From contig DAOUPQ010000003.1 in the NCBI GenBank assembly GCA_030626085.1, forward strand, positions 1 to 34,657: a stretch of 34,657 nt of DNA. Reading direction: 5' to 3'. The translations under genes were made by a program, and so were the position numbers. This DNA comes from Flavobacteriia bacterium. Its GTDB lineage: Bacteria > Bacteroidota > Bacteroidia > Flavobacteriales > Flavobacteriaceae. This document shows, piece after piece, positions 23,804-32,420 of this stretch (within the stretch, counting starts at the first letter, position 1; the number at the start of each line of letters is the position of its first letter). Below the pieces are notes generated by a model that was not told the origin of the DNA, searched no databases, and saw nothing but the letters and a program-made list of their open reading frames with translations.

Positions 23804-24766
23804 TTAATCTTTGTATATATTAATCTCCTCTAATGATCTTGCCTGACAAACTATCTCTTCGATCCACTTTTGTCTTGTTTTAATATCATTTAAATTATTA
23901 CAAAAATAATTAATTTCCTCTACAAAATGATTGCAATGATCCATACTAAATTCTTTTACTTCACCTTGTTTTTCAAGCAATAGAGTAGAACGAAAGTCTG
24001 GAGGTAAAGAGAATGCTCGACTTAAACTAATTACTCCATCAGTTCCCCAGATAACATATTTATTTTGATACATATTGTTAAAACCGAAAACAAGGCTTGC
24101 TGTTTTTCCTTGTCCAAAATCAAGCATTACAGACCCTTTGATTTCAACTTCTTTATCTCCTTTTTCAATGGCAGAATGTACTGCAATAGGTTCTGTTTCA
24201 AAAAAATGTCTTGCTGCATGTATTGTATATGATCCAGCATCTAATATAGCCCCACCACCTAATTTATTATTATATCTGAAATCATTGTCTGCCAATGGAG
24301 GAAATCCAAACCAGGCCTGAAAATGAAATGGCTCACCAATTTCTCCACTTTCAATTAAATCCTTTACAAAATTATGTTGCGAATGAAACTGATACATAAA
24401 TCCTTCAAACAAAGCAACTCCATTTGATCTACATACTTGTACAATTTCATTGACTTCTTGCAAATTAATAGCTAAAGATTTCTCGCAAAGAATATTTTTT
24501 TTATGATTGGCCGATTCAATTATTATTTGTTTATGAGTGCCAATTGGAGATGAAATATAAACTGCGTCAAATTCAAAATTTACTAGTGCATCATTTAATG
24601 ATGTTGCAAAAGGTAAATTAAATTTACTTTGGATTTCTTTTCCTTTCTCTATATTTGGATCAATACAGACACTAATTGTAGTCTTACTACATTCCAAAAA
24701 AGCAGGAATTGTTGACTTCAAAGCAATATTTCCACAGCCAATCACGGCAAACTTCATTTTTTTCAA
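23804..24766 (-). CDS. Gfo/Idh/MocA family oxidoreductase, candidate NDP-sugar 3-ketoreductase
   Basis: The N-terminal Rossmann motif is FAVIGCGNIA, and the family EKP motif appears as CEKSLAIN (Lys96). GGGAILDAGSYTIHAARHFF carries the conserved Asp-x3-His pattern of the catalytic region. It is 320 aa; Met4 could also be the start. The gene overlaps the aminotransferase gene by 4 bp (ATGA), which follows an EvaA-type 2,3-dehydratase. In actinomycete pathways (SpnN, KijD10) an enzyme of this family reduces the C3 keto group made by the 2,3-dehydratase, so that is the inferred reaction, on a dTDP-3,4-diketo-2,6-dideoxyhexose. It is clearly distinct from the WbpB-like family member at the other end. 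Confidence 0.85.
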   Translation of the reverse strand: MKKMKFAVIGCGNIALKSTIPAFLECSKTTISVCIDPNIEKGKEIQSKFNLPFATSLNDALVNFEFDAVYISSPIGTHKQIIIESANHKKNILCEKSLAINLQEVNEIVQVCRSNGVALFEGFMYQFHSQHNFVKDLIESGEIGEPFHFQAWFGFPPLADNDFRYNNKLGGGAILDAGSYTIHAARHFFETEPIAVHSAIEKGDKEVEIKGSVMLDFGQGKTASLVFGFNNMYQNKYVIWGTDGVISLSRAFSLPPDFRSTLLLEKQGEVKEFSMDHCNHFVEEINYFCNNLNDIKTRQKWIEEIVCQARSLEEINIYKD

Positions 24767-25905
24767 TTATATATTTTATTTAATACAGTATGCATGACAT
24801 CTATACAATATTCCAATCCTGTTTCGGCTAATTCAGTATAAAATGGTAAACGAAGAAGTCTTTTTGCAAGATCTTCAGTTATCGGTAAATCTTCGGGTTT
24901 ATACCCAAACTTCAATCCCATCGGTGAAGAGTGTAAAGGTAAGTAACCAATATATGCCGCAATATCATACTCTCGTAAAATGTTCATAAAACTAACTTTA
25001 TTTTCTTCAGTATCAAAAATAACCCAAAATGCGTGATGATTAATTTTTTGATAGCTCTTAGGGTGTAGGGTTTTAATTTTATCCTGCTCTACAAAGGGTT
25101 TAAATAACTCTATATAGGCCATTGTAATTAATTTTCGTTTCATTTTAGTTTCTTCTTCATTCTCAAGTTGAGCCAGCAACATAGCAGCAAGAATGTCTGA
25201 TAACAAATAACTTGACCCCTTGTCAACCCAACTATATTTATTTTTAACACCATTCAATACTAATCTCCTATCCGTTCCTTTTTCTTGCAAAAAATAAGCT
25301 CTTTCTTCCCATTCCGGGACATTAACAACAAGGGCTCCACCTTCTCCAGCATTATAATTTTTTGTTTCATGAAAACTAAATGCAGCTAAATGAGGTTGTG
25401 TACCGCAAGCTTTATTTCTGTTATAACTACCATAACTCTGAGCACAATCCTGCATTACAATAAGATTATATTTATTAGCAATTTGCATTATCTCATCCAT
25501 TTCACATGGAATTCCTGCATAATCAATAGGTAAAATCATTTTTGTTTTTTTGGTTATTAACCTTTCGATTTTATTAACATCTATATTCATAGAAGTAGGG
25601 TCTACATCACAAAAAATGGGTTTACCTCCAAATAAAACAATTGCATTTACTGTAGAACTAAAAGTATAAGAAGGCAAAATTACTTCATCACCTGGTCCTA
25701 TACCTGCCAAAACAGCACCCATTTCGAGGGATGCGGTACAAGAAGGAGAAAGATACACTTCACCAAATTCATATTTACTTTTCATTAAATTGATAACCTT
25801 CTGACCATAACTATAATTTCCACAATGTTTACCAGAATGCAAAGCATCTAGTATATACTTTTCTTCATTTCCGGTAAAATAAATTTTATTAAAAGGTATT
25901 TTCAT
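24763..25905 (-). CDS. rffA: dTDP-4-amino-4,6-dideoxygalactose transaminase-type aminotransferase (WecE/RffA-like)
   Basis: The whole 380-aa chain follows E. coli WecE/RffA closely: MKIPFNKIYFTGNEEKYILD, LSPSCTASLEMGAVLAGIGP, GDEVILPSYTFSSTVNAIVL and the PLP lysine in FSFHETKNYNAGEGG (Lys182), then WVDKGSSYLLSDILAAMLLA and YLPLHSSPMG. PLP Asp153 is in MQDCAQSYG. WecE uses glutamate to aminate C4 of dTDP-4-keto-6-deoxyglucose. Here the gene lies between an EvaA-type 2,3-dehydratase (11 bp upstream) and a Gfo/Idh/MocA reductase (4 bp overlap), so the substrate may be the 2-deoxy form. The family is sure; the exact substrate is inferred. Confidence 0.92.
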   Translation of the reverse strand: MKIPFNKIYFTGNEEKYILDALHSGKHCGNYSYGQKVINLMKSKYEFGEVYLSPSCTASLEMGAVLAGIGPGDEVILPSYTFSSTVNAIVLFGGKPIFCDVDPTSMNIDVNKIERLITKKTKMILPIDYAGIPCEMDEIMQIANKYNLIVMQDCAQSYGSYNRNKACGTQPHLAAFSFHETKNYNAGEGGALVVNVPEWEERAYFLQEKGTDRRLVLNGVKNKYSWVDKGSSYLLSDILAAMLLAQLENEEETKMKRKLITMAYIELFKPFVEQDKIKTLHPKSYQKINHHAFWVIFDTEENKVSFMNILREYDIAAYIGYLPLHSSPMGLKFGYKPEDLPITEDLAKRLLRLPFYTELAETGLEYCIDVMHTVLNKIYN

Positions 25906-25916
25906 TTTTTAACAAT

Positions 25917-27362
25917 TTAAATAAAGTTTATAGCAGATAGTAAACTTCGAGATTGAATATTTAAATAATTATTAAACTTAACAAAGGTGTGCAATTGACC
26001 TAATGTTATCCACATATAATTTTCCGGTACTTCAATTGAGAAAGAATCATCAACTTCAATTATCATATTTTTATTTTGTTCCCTAAAAAAACGACCTCCT
26101 TCTTCAGATTGAAGTGTGCTAAATCGAATTTGATTGGGTCTGGTGTTTAACACGTCTTTAAGAAAGGGTAAATCTTTGGAGTTTTGATAACTCCCCGTAA
26201 GACATTGAACAGTTGGTGCCATTTCAATAATATCAAAATTACCACATTCAAGTTTTGCCTGAACCAAAAAATGAAAAATACCATTTATTTTTTTTATAAT
26301 AAATACTATTAGCCCTTCTTGAAGTGGTTCAACTAAAGGTTGTGTCCATTTTTGCACTTCTCTATTTTCAATCTCAACTTGTGCAGCTATTACTTTAAAA
26401 TAATTATTATCTATATGATGAATTTCAGTCGAAGTTATATTCCAATCACTAATTTCAAAAATTGAAACAGGAGTAATTTCTAATTCATATTTAGATTTTA
26501 AAAAAGTTATCCAGTTAATTATCTCTTCAAACGTATTAAGAGGTGATACTTTATCAAAAACTGATAATAGCATTGAAGTTCCATAATCATTAATAAATAG
26601 GAAATTTTTCAACTCATCGGTTGCATTTATTGATGTTTGATCATCAGCAAAAGAAATACAAGAAATTACTGTTCTCGTATCCATATTAACTAGATTATCA
26701 TATAATATGAGCTTTTTTATTTGACCTAAACTTAACCAAATGAAATCATCATGAATTTGAATATCTTCTTCAAGAATAATAATAATATTTCTATTTCTTT
26801 TTCTTAAAAAACGCGCCCCTTGTTCTGACTGAAGCTGATCTAATACGACCTGATTTCTTGTGGCATTTTGAAAATATTCCAGATATAAAGGTTTTTTTCC
26901 TTTATGAATTTGTGAATAGTTACTTTTTGTTGCCTGAAGTGTTGGTGAAAGCTGCACATTATTTGTATTTCCAGGCTCAATTTTAGCCTGTAGCAAAAAA
27001 TATAAAATTCCATTAAATTCCTTAGTAATTATTCCTAGATACCCAATTTCCGGTTGATTGATGATTGGTTGTTGCCATTCATGTACATTTCCCCAATTTG
27101 TTTTAACATTTATTCCTTGAATAGTAAAAAAATGTCCGGAAACATGACCAAGTACGCCTTTATTTCGATCAAATTTCCATTTATCCATTTGGTCAAATTG
27201 TATTTTATTGACATTTACTTTTGTGGCATTATTGCGCTCAACCAGCCACTTTACTACTTCCAATGTAGAAATAAAAGGATTGGTTTCAGTTAATGCTGAT
27301 TTTAGAAATATATTATTACAGCTCATATTTGATTTACAATTCCATTTAAAAAAATCTTTCAA
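25917..27362 (-). CDS. NDP-hexose 2,3-dehydratase (EvaA family)
   Basis: The protein consists of two homologous halves, as in EvaA, TylX3 and SpnO. Half 1 has VHEWQQPIINQPEIGYLGII, FLLQAKIEPGN, VQLSPTLQATKSNY, LQSEQGARFLRK and WLSLGQIKKL. Half 2 has VQKWTQPLVEPLQEGLIVFI, FLVQAKLECGN, EMAPTVQCLTGSY, LQSEEGGRFFRE and WITLGQLHTF. Family members remove the C2 hydroxyl of dTDP-4-keto-6-deoxyglucose, giving an unstable 3,4-diketo-2,6-dideoxy sugar that a reductase or aminotransferase must capture. Both partner types lie directly downstream (11 bp gap, then 4 bp overlap). The family is best known from antibiotic deoxysugar pathways, so its presence in a surface glycan locus is notable. Length (481 aa) is normal. 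Confidence 0.92.
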   Translation of the reverse strand: MKDFFKWNCKSNMSCNNIFLKSALTETNPFISTLEVVKWLVERNNATKVNVNKIQFDQMDKWKFDRNKGVLGHVSGHFFTIQGINVKTNWGNVHEWQQPIINQPEIGYLGIITKEFNGILYFLLQAKIEPGNTNNVQLSPTLQATKSNYSQIHKGKKPLYLEYFQNATRNQVVLDQLQSEQGARFLRKRNRNIIIILEEDIQIHDDFIWLSLGQIKKLILYDNLVNMDTRTVISCISFADDQTSINATDELKNFLFINDYGTSMLLSVFDKVSPLNTFEEIINWITFLKSKYELEITPVSIFEISDWNITSTEIHHIDNNYFKVIAAQVEIENREVQKWTQPLVEPLQEGLIVFIIKKINGIFHFLVQAKLECGNFDIIEMAPTVQCLTGSYQNSKDLPFLKDVLNTRPNQIRFSTLQSEEGGRFFREQNKNMIIEVDDSFSIEVPENYMWITLGQLHTFVKFNNYLNIQSRSLLSAINFI

Positions 27363-27579
27363 ATAATTAATTATTCTAATTGTTTCTTTCTTTAGTTAAA
27401 ATATAATACTTTACCGAAAATTCACTTTTCCCAAATAATTCCTATTTGATCAATAAATTTTTCGTCATTTATTCCTAACATACCACTTATTTAAAATTAT
27501 TCTTGACAAATTTCCAAAACATCACTAAATTTTATTCTTTGAAATATACATCAAGATATTAGTAATTTTATTTATTATT

Positions 27580-28317
27580 TTAATCTAACCAATTATGAAG
27601 GGTCAAATAAGAATTCCTTATCGTAAAACCTAATTTAGAAAATACTCTATTTACTGGATAGTTTGTGTTTAGTACATTATGCTCTTCCCAGTCTAATCCA
27701 ATAGAATTCCCCCATATAAGCCCTTGAAGTGTAAGTGTTGAAAAAACGTTTTTACTACGAAATTTACTTGAAACAGCTCCTATACCACCAGCAGCATATT
27801 TAAAATTATTCTTTTTAAATAGTTTAAAAGATAAAAACCCCGCAAGTTCTCCGTCTATTTCCGCAACTAAAACTTTGTCTGCAATATTATTATCGATAAT
27901 AGACCTATGTATCCAATCATCATATATTTTACGGCAAAGTCTTTTATCTAAACGATTATCTGCGAAATAATGACCATATTCTTCAAATGATTCTTTTGAA
28001 ATAGTAGTCAATTCCATAATATCAATATCTTTTGCATCTCTGATAATGATATCAGGGTTTAAAAATGATAAATTAATTTTGTATTTATTAATTTCAAATC
28101 TATATGTTGACTGTACATCCATAATTCTAAACCCAATATTTTCAAGGTGATTAATTTCATTAATATTTTCAGTAGAAATCCTTGAAATAATCAATTTAAC
28201 TTCTTCAATTTTAAATACTTCAAGAATATTCTCTCTTTGAAGAATTTCAAAGTCATTTACTTTTGCAATATTAAATCCAAACCGATTGCTATCAATTGTA
28301 CTTATATAAGTTCTCAT
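27580..28317 (-). CDS. WecD-like dTDP-4-amino-sugar N-acetyltransferase (GNAT)
   Basis: The chain follows the WecD plan: an N-terminal half starting near RFGFNIAKVND, then a GNAT domain with IRDAKDIDIMELTTISKESF, YGHYFADNRLDKRLCRKIYDDWI, the acetyl-CoA region AAGGIGAVSSKFRSKNVFS and the ending NYPVNRVFSKLGFTI. In E. coli WecD N-acetylates the 4-amino sugar made by WecE. Both partners occur here with the dehydratase gene between them, so a 4-acetamido product is the best inference. The protein is 245 aa, close to WecD. The next gene follows after 217 bp of A+T-rich DNA in which I found no promoter box. Confidence 0.82.
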   Translation of the reverse strand: MRTYISTIDSNRFGFNIAKVNDFEILQRENILEVFKIEEVKLIISRISTENINEINHLENIGFRIMDVQSTYRFEINKYKINLSFLNPDIIIRDAKDIDIMELTTISKESFEEYGHYFADNRLDKRLCRKIYDDWIHRSIIDNNIADKVLVAEIDGELAGFLSFKLFKKNNFKYAAGGIGAVSSKFRSKNVFSTLTLQGLIWGNSIGLDWEEHNVLNTNYPVNRVFSKLGFTIRNSYLTLHNWLD

Positions 28318-28455
28318 GTTTTTATTTATAAATTTGTACCGATACTATTTAAATATTTTTCTCTTTCATCTACTATTCTAACACAATAATTTTGAATTAA
28401 ACTATACAAACAACTAATAAAAAAAATCTATACTAAAATATTTTAAATATTTAGA

Positions 28456-29739
28456 TTATATATGGGTTAGTATCTTTTTAAATTTATTAATGAATACATC
28501 CTGAGTTAAATTTTCTAGCGCAAGTTTTCTACAATTCATTGACATGATTTGTTGTTCCTCTTCTTTTAAAAAAAGAATCTCTTTTATCCCTTTAGCTAAA
28601 TCATCTATGTTACGTAATTCAGCTAAATATCCTGTCTTTTTAGGTATTACCAAATCAAAAGCCACACCCATTTCAAATGAAACAACTGGAGTACCACTCA
28701 TAATGGATTGATTGATCATCATGGGACCAGCATCTTCTATTGAAGGGCAAACAAAAACATCAGATACTTGATAAGCCGATGCAAGCTGTGTGTTATTCTC
28801 TAATACCCCTAAATATTTGTATTCAAAAAGTAAATCCTCCTTTATAAACTCAAAGTGATTACCTGCAATAAGAAGAAATAAATCCATATCCTTTTGTTGA
28901 TCATAAATTAACTTAAGTGCTTCAGTCAAATACTTCATCCCTTTTCTCTTTGATTGTAAAGAACCTGCACCAAAAAAAATAATTTTTTTTTGTTTGGGTA
29001 AATTAAGTTTTTCTCTTAAATCATTCTTTAAACCAGGTTTAAACAACCCACTATCTATAGGTAATAAAATTTTATGAATTGGTTTATTTTTATACAATAA
29101 GCTTTCCTTCGATTGTTGAAGAAGTCTTTCAGTACCGGCGATAATGTGAATATCCGTTTTATCTAAATAAAACTTTTTATATTTGAAATTAATAGCCGTT
29201 TGATCATTTTCGTCATTAGAATCCAACCCTGGACATTTACCACATCCTGTAGTATAACCCTTGCAATCCCAAAAAAAATGACAACCTCCTGTTAAAGCTG
29301 CAGAATCCATCAGATACCAAAAGACTGGTGCTTCAGTTAATTTATTAATTTCATATAAATTCTTAGCATTTAAAAACCTTTGTGGAAATAAATAAAGTAT
29401 TATATCTGGTTTAAAATCAATTTTTTTTAAAACATCTTTTGTTTTATAATATTGAATTGTAAGATCATAATTATGTATTGTGTAATCTGAATTTATCCTC
29501 TTTGCATTCTTAAAATTAAAATATTTTGTAAAGATTTTGTTAATCTTTTTTTTAATTTTAGCAATAATAACATCACTCTTTTTTTCAATACAAATAATAT
29601 CTTTATCCCTATAATTCCCATAATCTCTAACTAATATTTTTGTATTGTACCCTTTCTTTTTTAAACCTTTAAATAAATAATGAGCAACAATCCCTGCATT
29701 AATATATGGATTAGAATTAGTCAAAATTAATATATTCAT
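28456..29739 (-). CDS. Glycosyltransferase family 4 with N-domain Cys cluster
   Basis: The N-terminal domain starts MNILILTNSNPYINAGIVAHYLFKG (shown in part) and contains LTGGCHFFWDCKGYTTGCGK and the following CPGL, a cysteine cluster known from a WcaC-like subset of GT4 enzymes. The C-terminal donor domain has IIFFGAGSLQSKRKGMKYL, YKYLGVLENNTQLASAYQVS and SIEDAGPMMINQSIMSGTPV. At 427 aa it is complete. The flippase gene ends 10 bp before its start. It is expected to add one sugar of the repeat unit in the cytoplasm; the four cysteines may bind a metal or form a structural site. Confidence 0.88.
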   Translation of the reverse strand: MNILILTNSNPYINAGIVAHYLFKGLKKKGYNTKILVRDYGNYRDKDIICIEKKSDVIIAKIKKKINKIFTKYFNFKNAKRINSDYTIHNYDLTIQYYKTKDVLKKIDFKPDIILYLFPQRFLNAKNLYEINKLTEAPVFWYLMDSAALTGGCHFFWDCKGYTTGCGKCPGLDSNDENDQTAINFKYKKFYLDKTDIHIIAGTERLLQQSKESLLYKNKPIHKILLPIDSGLFKPGLKNDLREKLNLPKQKKIIFFGAGSLQSKRKGMKYLTEALKLIYDQQKDMDLFLLIAGNHFEFIKEDLLFEYKYLGVLENNTQLASAYQVSDVFVCPSIEDAGPMMINQSIMSGTPVVSFEMGVAFDLVIPKKTGYLAELRNIDDLAKGIKEILFLKEEEQQIMSMNCRKLALENLTQDVFINKFKKILTHI

Positions 29740-29749
29740 AATTGGGTAA

Positions 29750-30988
29750 CTATTTTGACCAAATACCCTTGGCTTTATTATTAATTAATTTAGTATATTG
29801 AATGGGAGCCAAAATTAAACCATAAAAATTACTTACAGTAGAAGCTATAACAAGCCCAACAATACCCACTTTGAAATATTTAATTAATATCACAGCAAAT
29901 AATAAAAATAATATGGCGCCAATGATACCACTATACATTTGTAGCTTCACTTTACCTACTCCATTTATAAACATATTAAAAACTCCTCCAAATGAAAGAG
30001 TGATAAAGTATAATAATAAGGCAAATGACAATTCAAAAGGGATAATCACTTTATCACCTATCCATAGATAATAAAATTTATCAGAAAAAATCAACATTAT
30101 AATTCCCATAATACTTATCAAACCCCATATTTTTAGTAATTTTTTAATAGTGTTTTTTATCCAAATTATATCATCATTAACCCAAGCCTCAGTATAAGCA
30201 GCCCAGAAAGGAGAAATAATTATTGTAAAAATCATCATTAAAATTGAAAAATATTTATAGGCTATATTATAAGTTGTTACCTCAGAAGGACCAAAAAATT
30301 GTGCAATAATGATATTACTGGTTTGATAAACTACTAGACCTACTATTTGAATAATAAAAAATTTAACTCCTAAATTAAGAAGATCTTTTGCTTGGCTAAA
30401 TTCAATAAATTTAACAGAGGGAGATATTCTCTTGTAATCTGTTTTATAAAAATAAATAGTTGCTATAATAAGTATAACAATCGGGACCACACTTAATACC
30501 CAACCAAGATAAATTAAAGAGCTTTCTGTTGTTTTTGTTAATATAAAAATTAATATCAAAGCAATTAAATTACCTATTGGTCCAAAAGTGTTAGCAACTG
30601 CCGGTCGCTGATCAGCAGTTAGTACAATACTAATTAACTTTAATACAAACCTTAAAAAGAAAAAACCAAAAACTATAAATGCTAAATTGGTTAATTCACT
30701 AGACATGTTACTATCAGTATTTAAAACTATAGTCCAATCAATATAAAAATTAGCAACAAAAAACAAAAATGCTACAATACTAATCACAATAGTTAATATT
30801 GCATAAGTTGTACTTACATATATTTTTCCTAATTTATAATCTTTATTGGCTAATGCTTCTGCTAGTTTGTTCTTAAGCCCACTACCCAATCCTATTTCAA
30901 AAAAAGTAAACCAGGTAATAAATGAAGTCAATGTTAACCAGATACCATACTTAGTCTGATCTAAATAATCTAAAACGACTCTAACCAT
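29750..30988 (-). CDS. wzx: Wzx-type flippase, O-antigen/polysaccharide transporter (MOP superfamily)
   Basis: The protein is almost entirely hydrophobic helices with the start-of-family pattern YGIWLTLTSFITWFTFFEIG and LGSGLKNKLAEALANKDYKL, typical of Bacteroidota Wzx proteins of the MATE-like MOP superfamily. It would flip the lipid-linked repeat unit to the periplasmic face. The ATG at 30988 is probably internal: the same frame stays open for about 38 more codons upstream and encodes KKNIIASFAIKGLSIIVGF, the usual first helix of the family, but no ATG, GTG or TTG occurs there. With that extension the protein has a normal length. Family call is firm, start codon unresolved. Confidence 0.88.
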   Translation of the reverse strand: MVRVVLDYLDQTKYGIWLTLTSFITWFTFFEIGLGSGLKNKLAEALANKDYKLGKIYVSTTYAILTIVISIVAFLFFVANFYIDWTIVLNTDSNMSSELTNLAFIVFGFFFLRFVLKLISIVLTADQRPAVANTFGPIGNLIALILIFILTKTTESSLIYLGWVLSVVPIVILIIATIYFYKTDYKRISPSVKFIEFSQAKDLLNLGVKFFIIQIVGLVVYQTSNIIIAQFFGPSEVTTYNIAYKYFSILMMIFTIIISPFWAAYTEAWVNDDIIWIKNTIKKLLKIWGLISIMGIIMLIFSDKFYYLWIGDKVIIPFELSFALLLYFITLSFGGVFNMFINGVGKVKLQMYSGIIGAILFLLFAVILIKYFKVGIVGLVIASTVSNFYGLILAPIQYTKLINNKAKGIWSK

Positions 30989-31102
30989 TAAAAAGCCAAC
31001 AATGATACTTAAACCTTTAATTGCAAAAGAAGCAATAATGTTTTTTTTAGCTTTTACAGTACGCTTATTACCCTTAAAAAAATTATAAAATGTATTCTGT
31101 AT
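30989..31102 (-). other. Probable 5' coding extension of the flippase gene without a canonical start
   Basis: Translating upstream of the flippase ATG in frame gives QNTFYNFFKGNKRTVKAKK and then NIIASFAIKGLSIIVGFL, which reads as a basic N-terminus plus the first membrane helix. The frame closes at a TAA at 31115-31117. The region has no in-frame ATG, GTG or TTG; ATA at 31100-31102 or ATT codons are the only near-start options. It overlaps the last codons of the polymerase gene. An 8-A run and a 7-T run are possible indel sites, but the other two frames hit stops quickly. Confidence 0.6.
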
Positions 31103-32378
31103 TCTGATATGTTTTTAAATTTTTATGTTGACTATAATATCTATCTGCAACCAATACAATTATTAATCCCATTTCAAAAACTGAAAAAGCTACTAATGTT
31201 AAATTAGCGATTGCAAATCCTATAAACGCCAAAAAAGGAGCCCATATTCCTGTTTTATTAGCATTTTGATATAATTTTTTTAGTAAAAGATATAAAAAAC
31301 TTAAAAATAAAAATCCACCAATCAACCCATACGTGTAAAATAATGATAAATAACCAACATGAATTTGTGAAGATCTTCCTTTTAAGATACTTCTTAATTT
31401 ATAGTCCTGTTTACCGACCCCACCCATACCATATCTAATAGCACCTACACCGAAAAAGGGATGACTCCAATACAATTGATCAAATGCTTTAAAAGCTAAA
31501 AGTCTTGTACCTGCTGATTTTTGACTAATAGATTTTTTATCACCTTCTAAGATTCTATCTTCAACAATTCCTTTAGTATTAATTCCTACTATATCTAATA
31601 CAATATAAGAAATAAAAAAAATAATTGGTAAAATAAACAAATACTTTATAAATTGTAAAAACTTATCTTTATGATTAATAAAAAATATAAAAAATACTAA
31701 AAAAATATTAACCATTACCCATCTAGCTTTGGTAAGGAATGCAAATATTATCCCCATTATGATCCATAATAATACTTTTTTTTTCTTTTTATCTAAATCT
31801 TCAACAACAAGTATTAAAATTGGTATAAAAGAAAAACCCGATGAATTTGAATTTAACCATGAATAAATGGAAGGTAATCTATCAGTATTTCCAGCTTCTG
31901 ATTCAGATATGAAATTTTGCATAAAACGACTGGAATCTACAAAAAACCTAGGATTAATCACTTGTTGAAAAATAATAACCAATACAGCAATTATTAATAT
32001 ATTCTTACTTGTTTTTATTATAAAATTGTAATATTTTTTTGATATAACTAAATTTTCAATAATAAACATCATATTGAAAGCTCCAATTAAATTATTTGAA
32101 AATAAATACATCACCTTGAATTCTCTACCCAACTGAATAAATGCTGAGTAGAAAACATATAAAATAAATAATAAATAAAACAGTAAATATCTTGGAAATT
32201 TTATTGGGTATTTGTTGCTTCTAAAAAGTAATAAAAGTATGACACCAACATAAGAAAAAAGTTGCATTATCCTATTAAAATCCATATTCAAATAGGACAG
32301 AGTAATAAATGCAACAAAAGGTGCAAAAACAAAAATTGTTATTAGAATTCGATTGTATTTAAAAATAAAATTGTTCAA
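31083..32378 (-). CDS. wzy: O-antigen polymerase/ligase-like membrane protein (Wzy)
   Basis: The 431-aa protein has about ten to twelve hydrophobic segments and one large outer loop (about 255-345) containing AGTRLLAFKAFDQLYWSHPFFG and HVGYLSLFYTYGLIGGFLFL. The HPxxGxG pattern followed by a HxxYL segment is typical of the Wzy_C/O-antigen ligase superfamily. Its place between WbpB and the flippase supports a polymerase that joins repeat units at the periplasmic face. Sequence alone cannot separate Wzy from WaaL ligases; the context favours Wzy. Its end overlaps the probable N-terminal extension of the flippase gene. Confidence 0.82.
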   Translation of the reverse strand: MNNFIFKYNRILITIFVFAPFVAFITLSYLNMDFNRIMQLFSYVGVILLLLFRSNKYPIKFPRYLLFYLLFILYVFYSAFIQLGREFKVMYLFSNNLIGAFNMMFIIENLVISKKYYNFIIKTSKNILIIAVLVIIFQQVINPRFFVDSSRFMQNFISESEAGNTDRLPSIYSWLNSNSSGFSFIPILILVVEDLDKKKKKVLLWIIMGIIFAFLTKARWVMVNIFLVFFIFFINHKDKFLQFIKYLFILPIIFFISYIVLDIVGINTKGIVEDRILEGDKKSISQKSAGTRLLAFKAFDQLYWSHPFFGVGAIRYGMGGVGKQDYKLRSILKGRSSQIHVGYLSLFYTYGLIGGFLFLSFLYLLLKKLYQNANKTGIWAPFLAFIGFAIANLTLVAFSVFEMGLIIVLVADRYYSQHKNLKTYQNTEYIL

Positions 32379-32420
32379 TTTATAAATTCAAATGCTTTTA
32401 CATAAATTATAATTATCCAT

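Noticed and set aside
24075-24320. Plus-strand 81-aa ORF opposite the Gfo/Idh/MocA gene
   Set aside because: Shadow of the conserved minus-strand frame.
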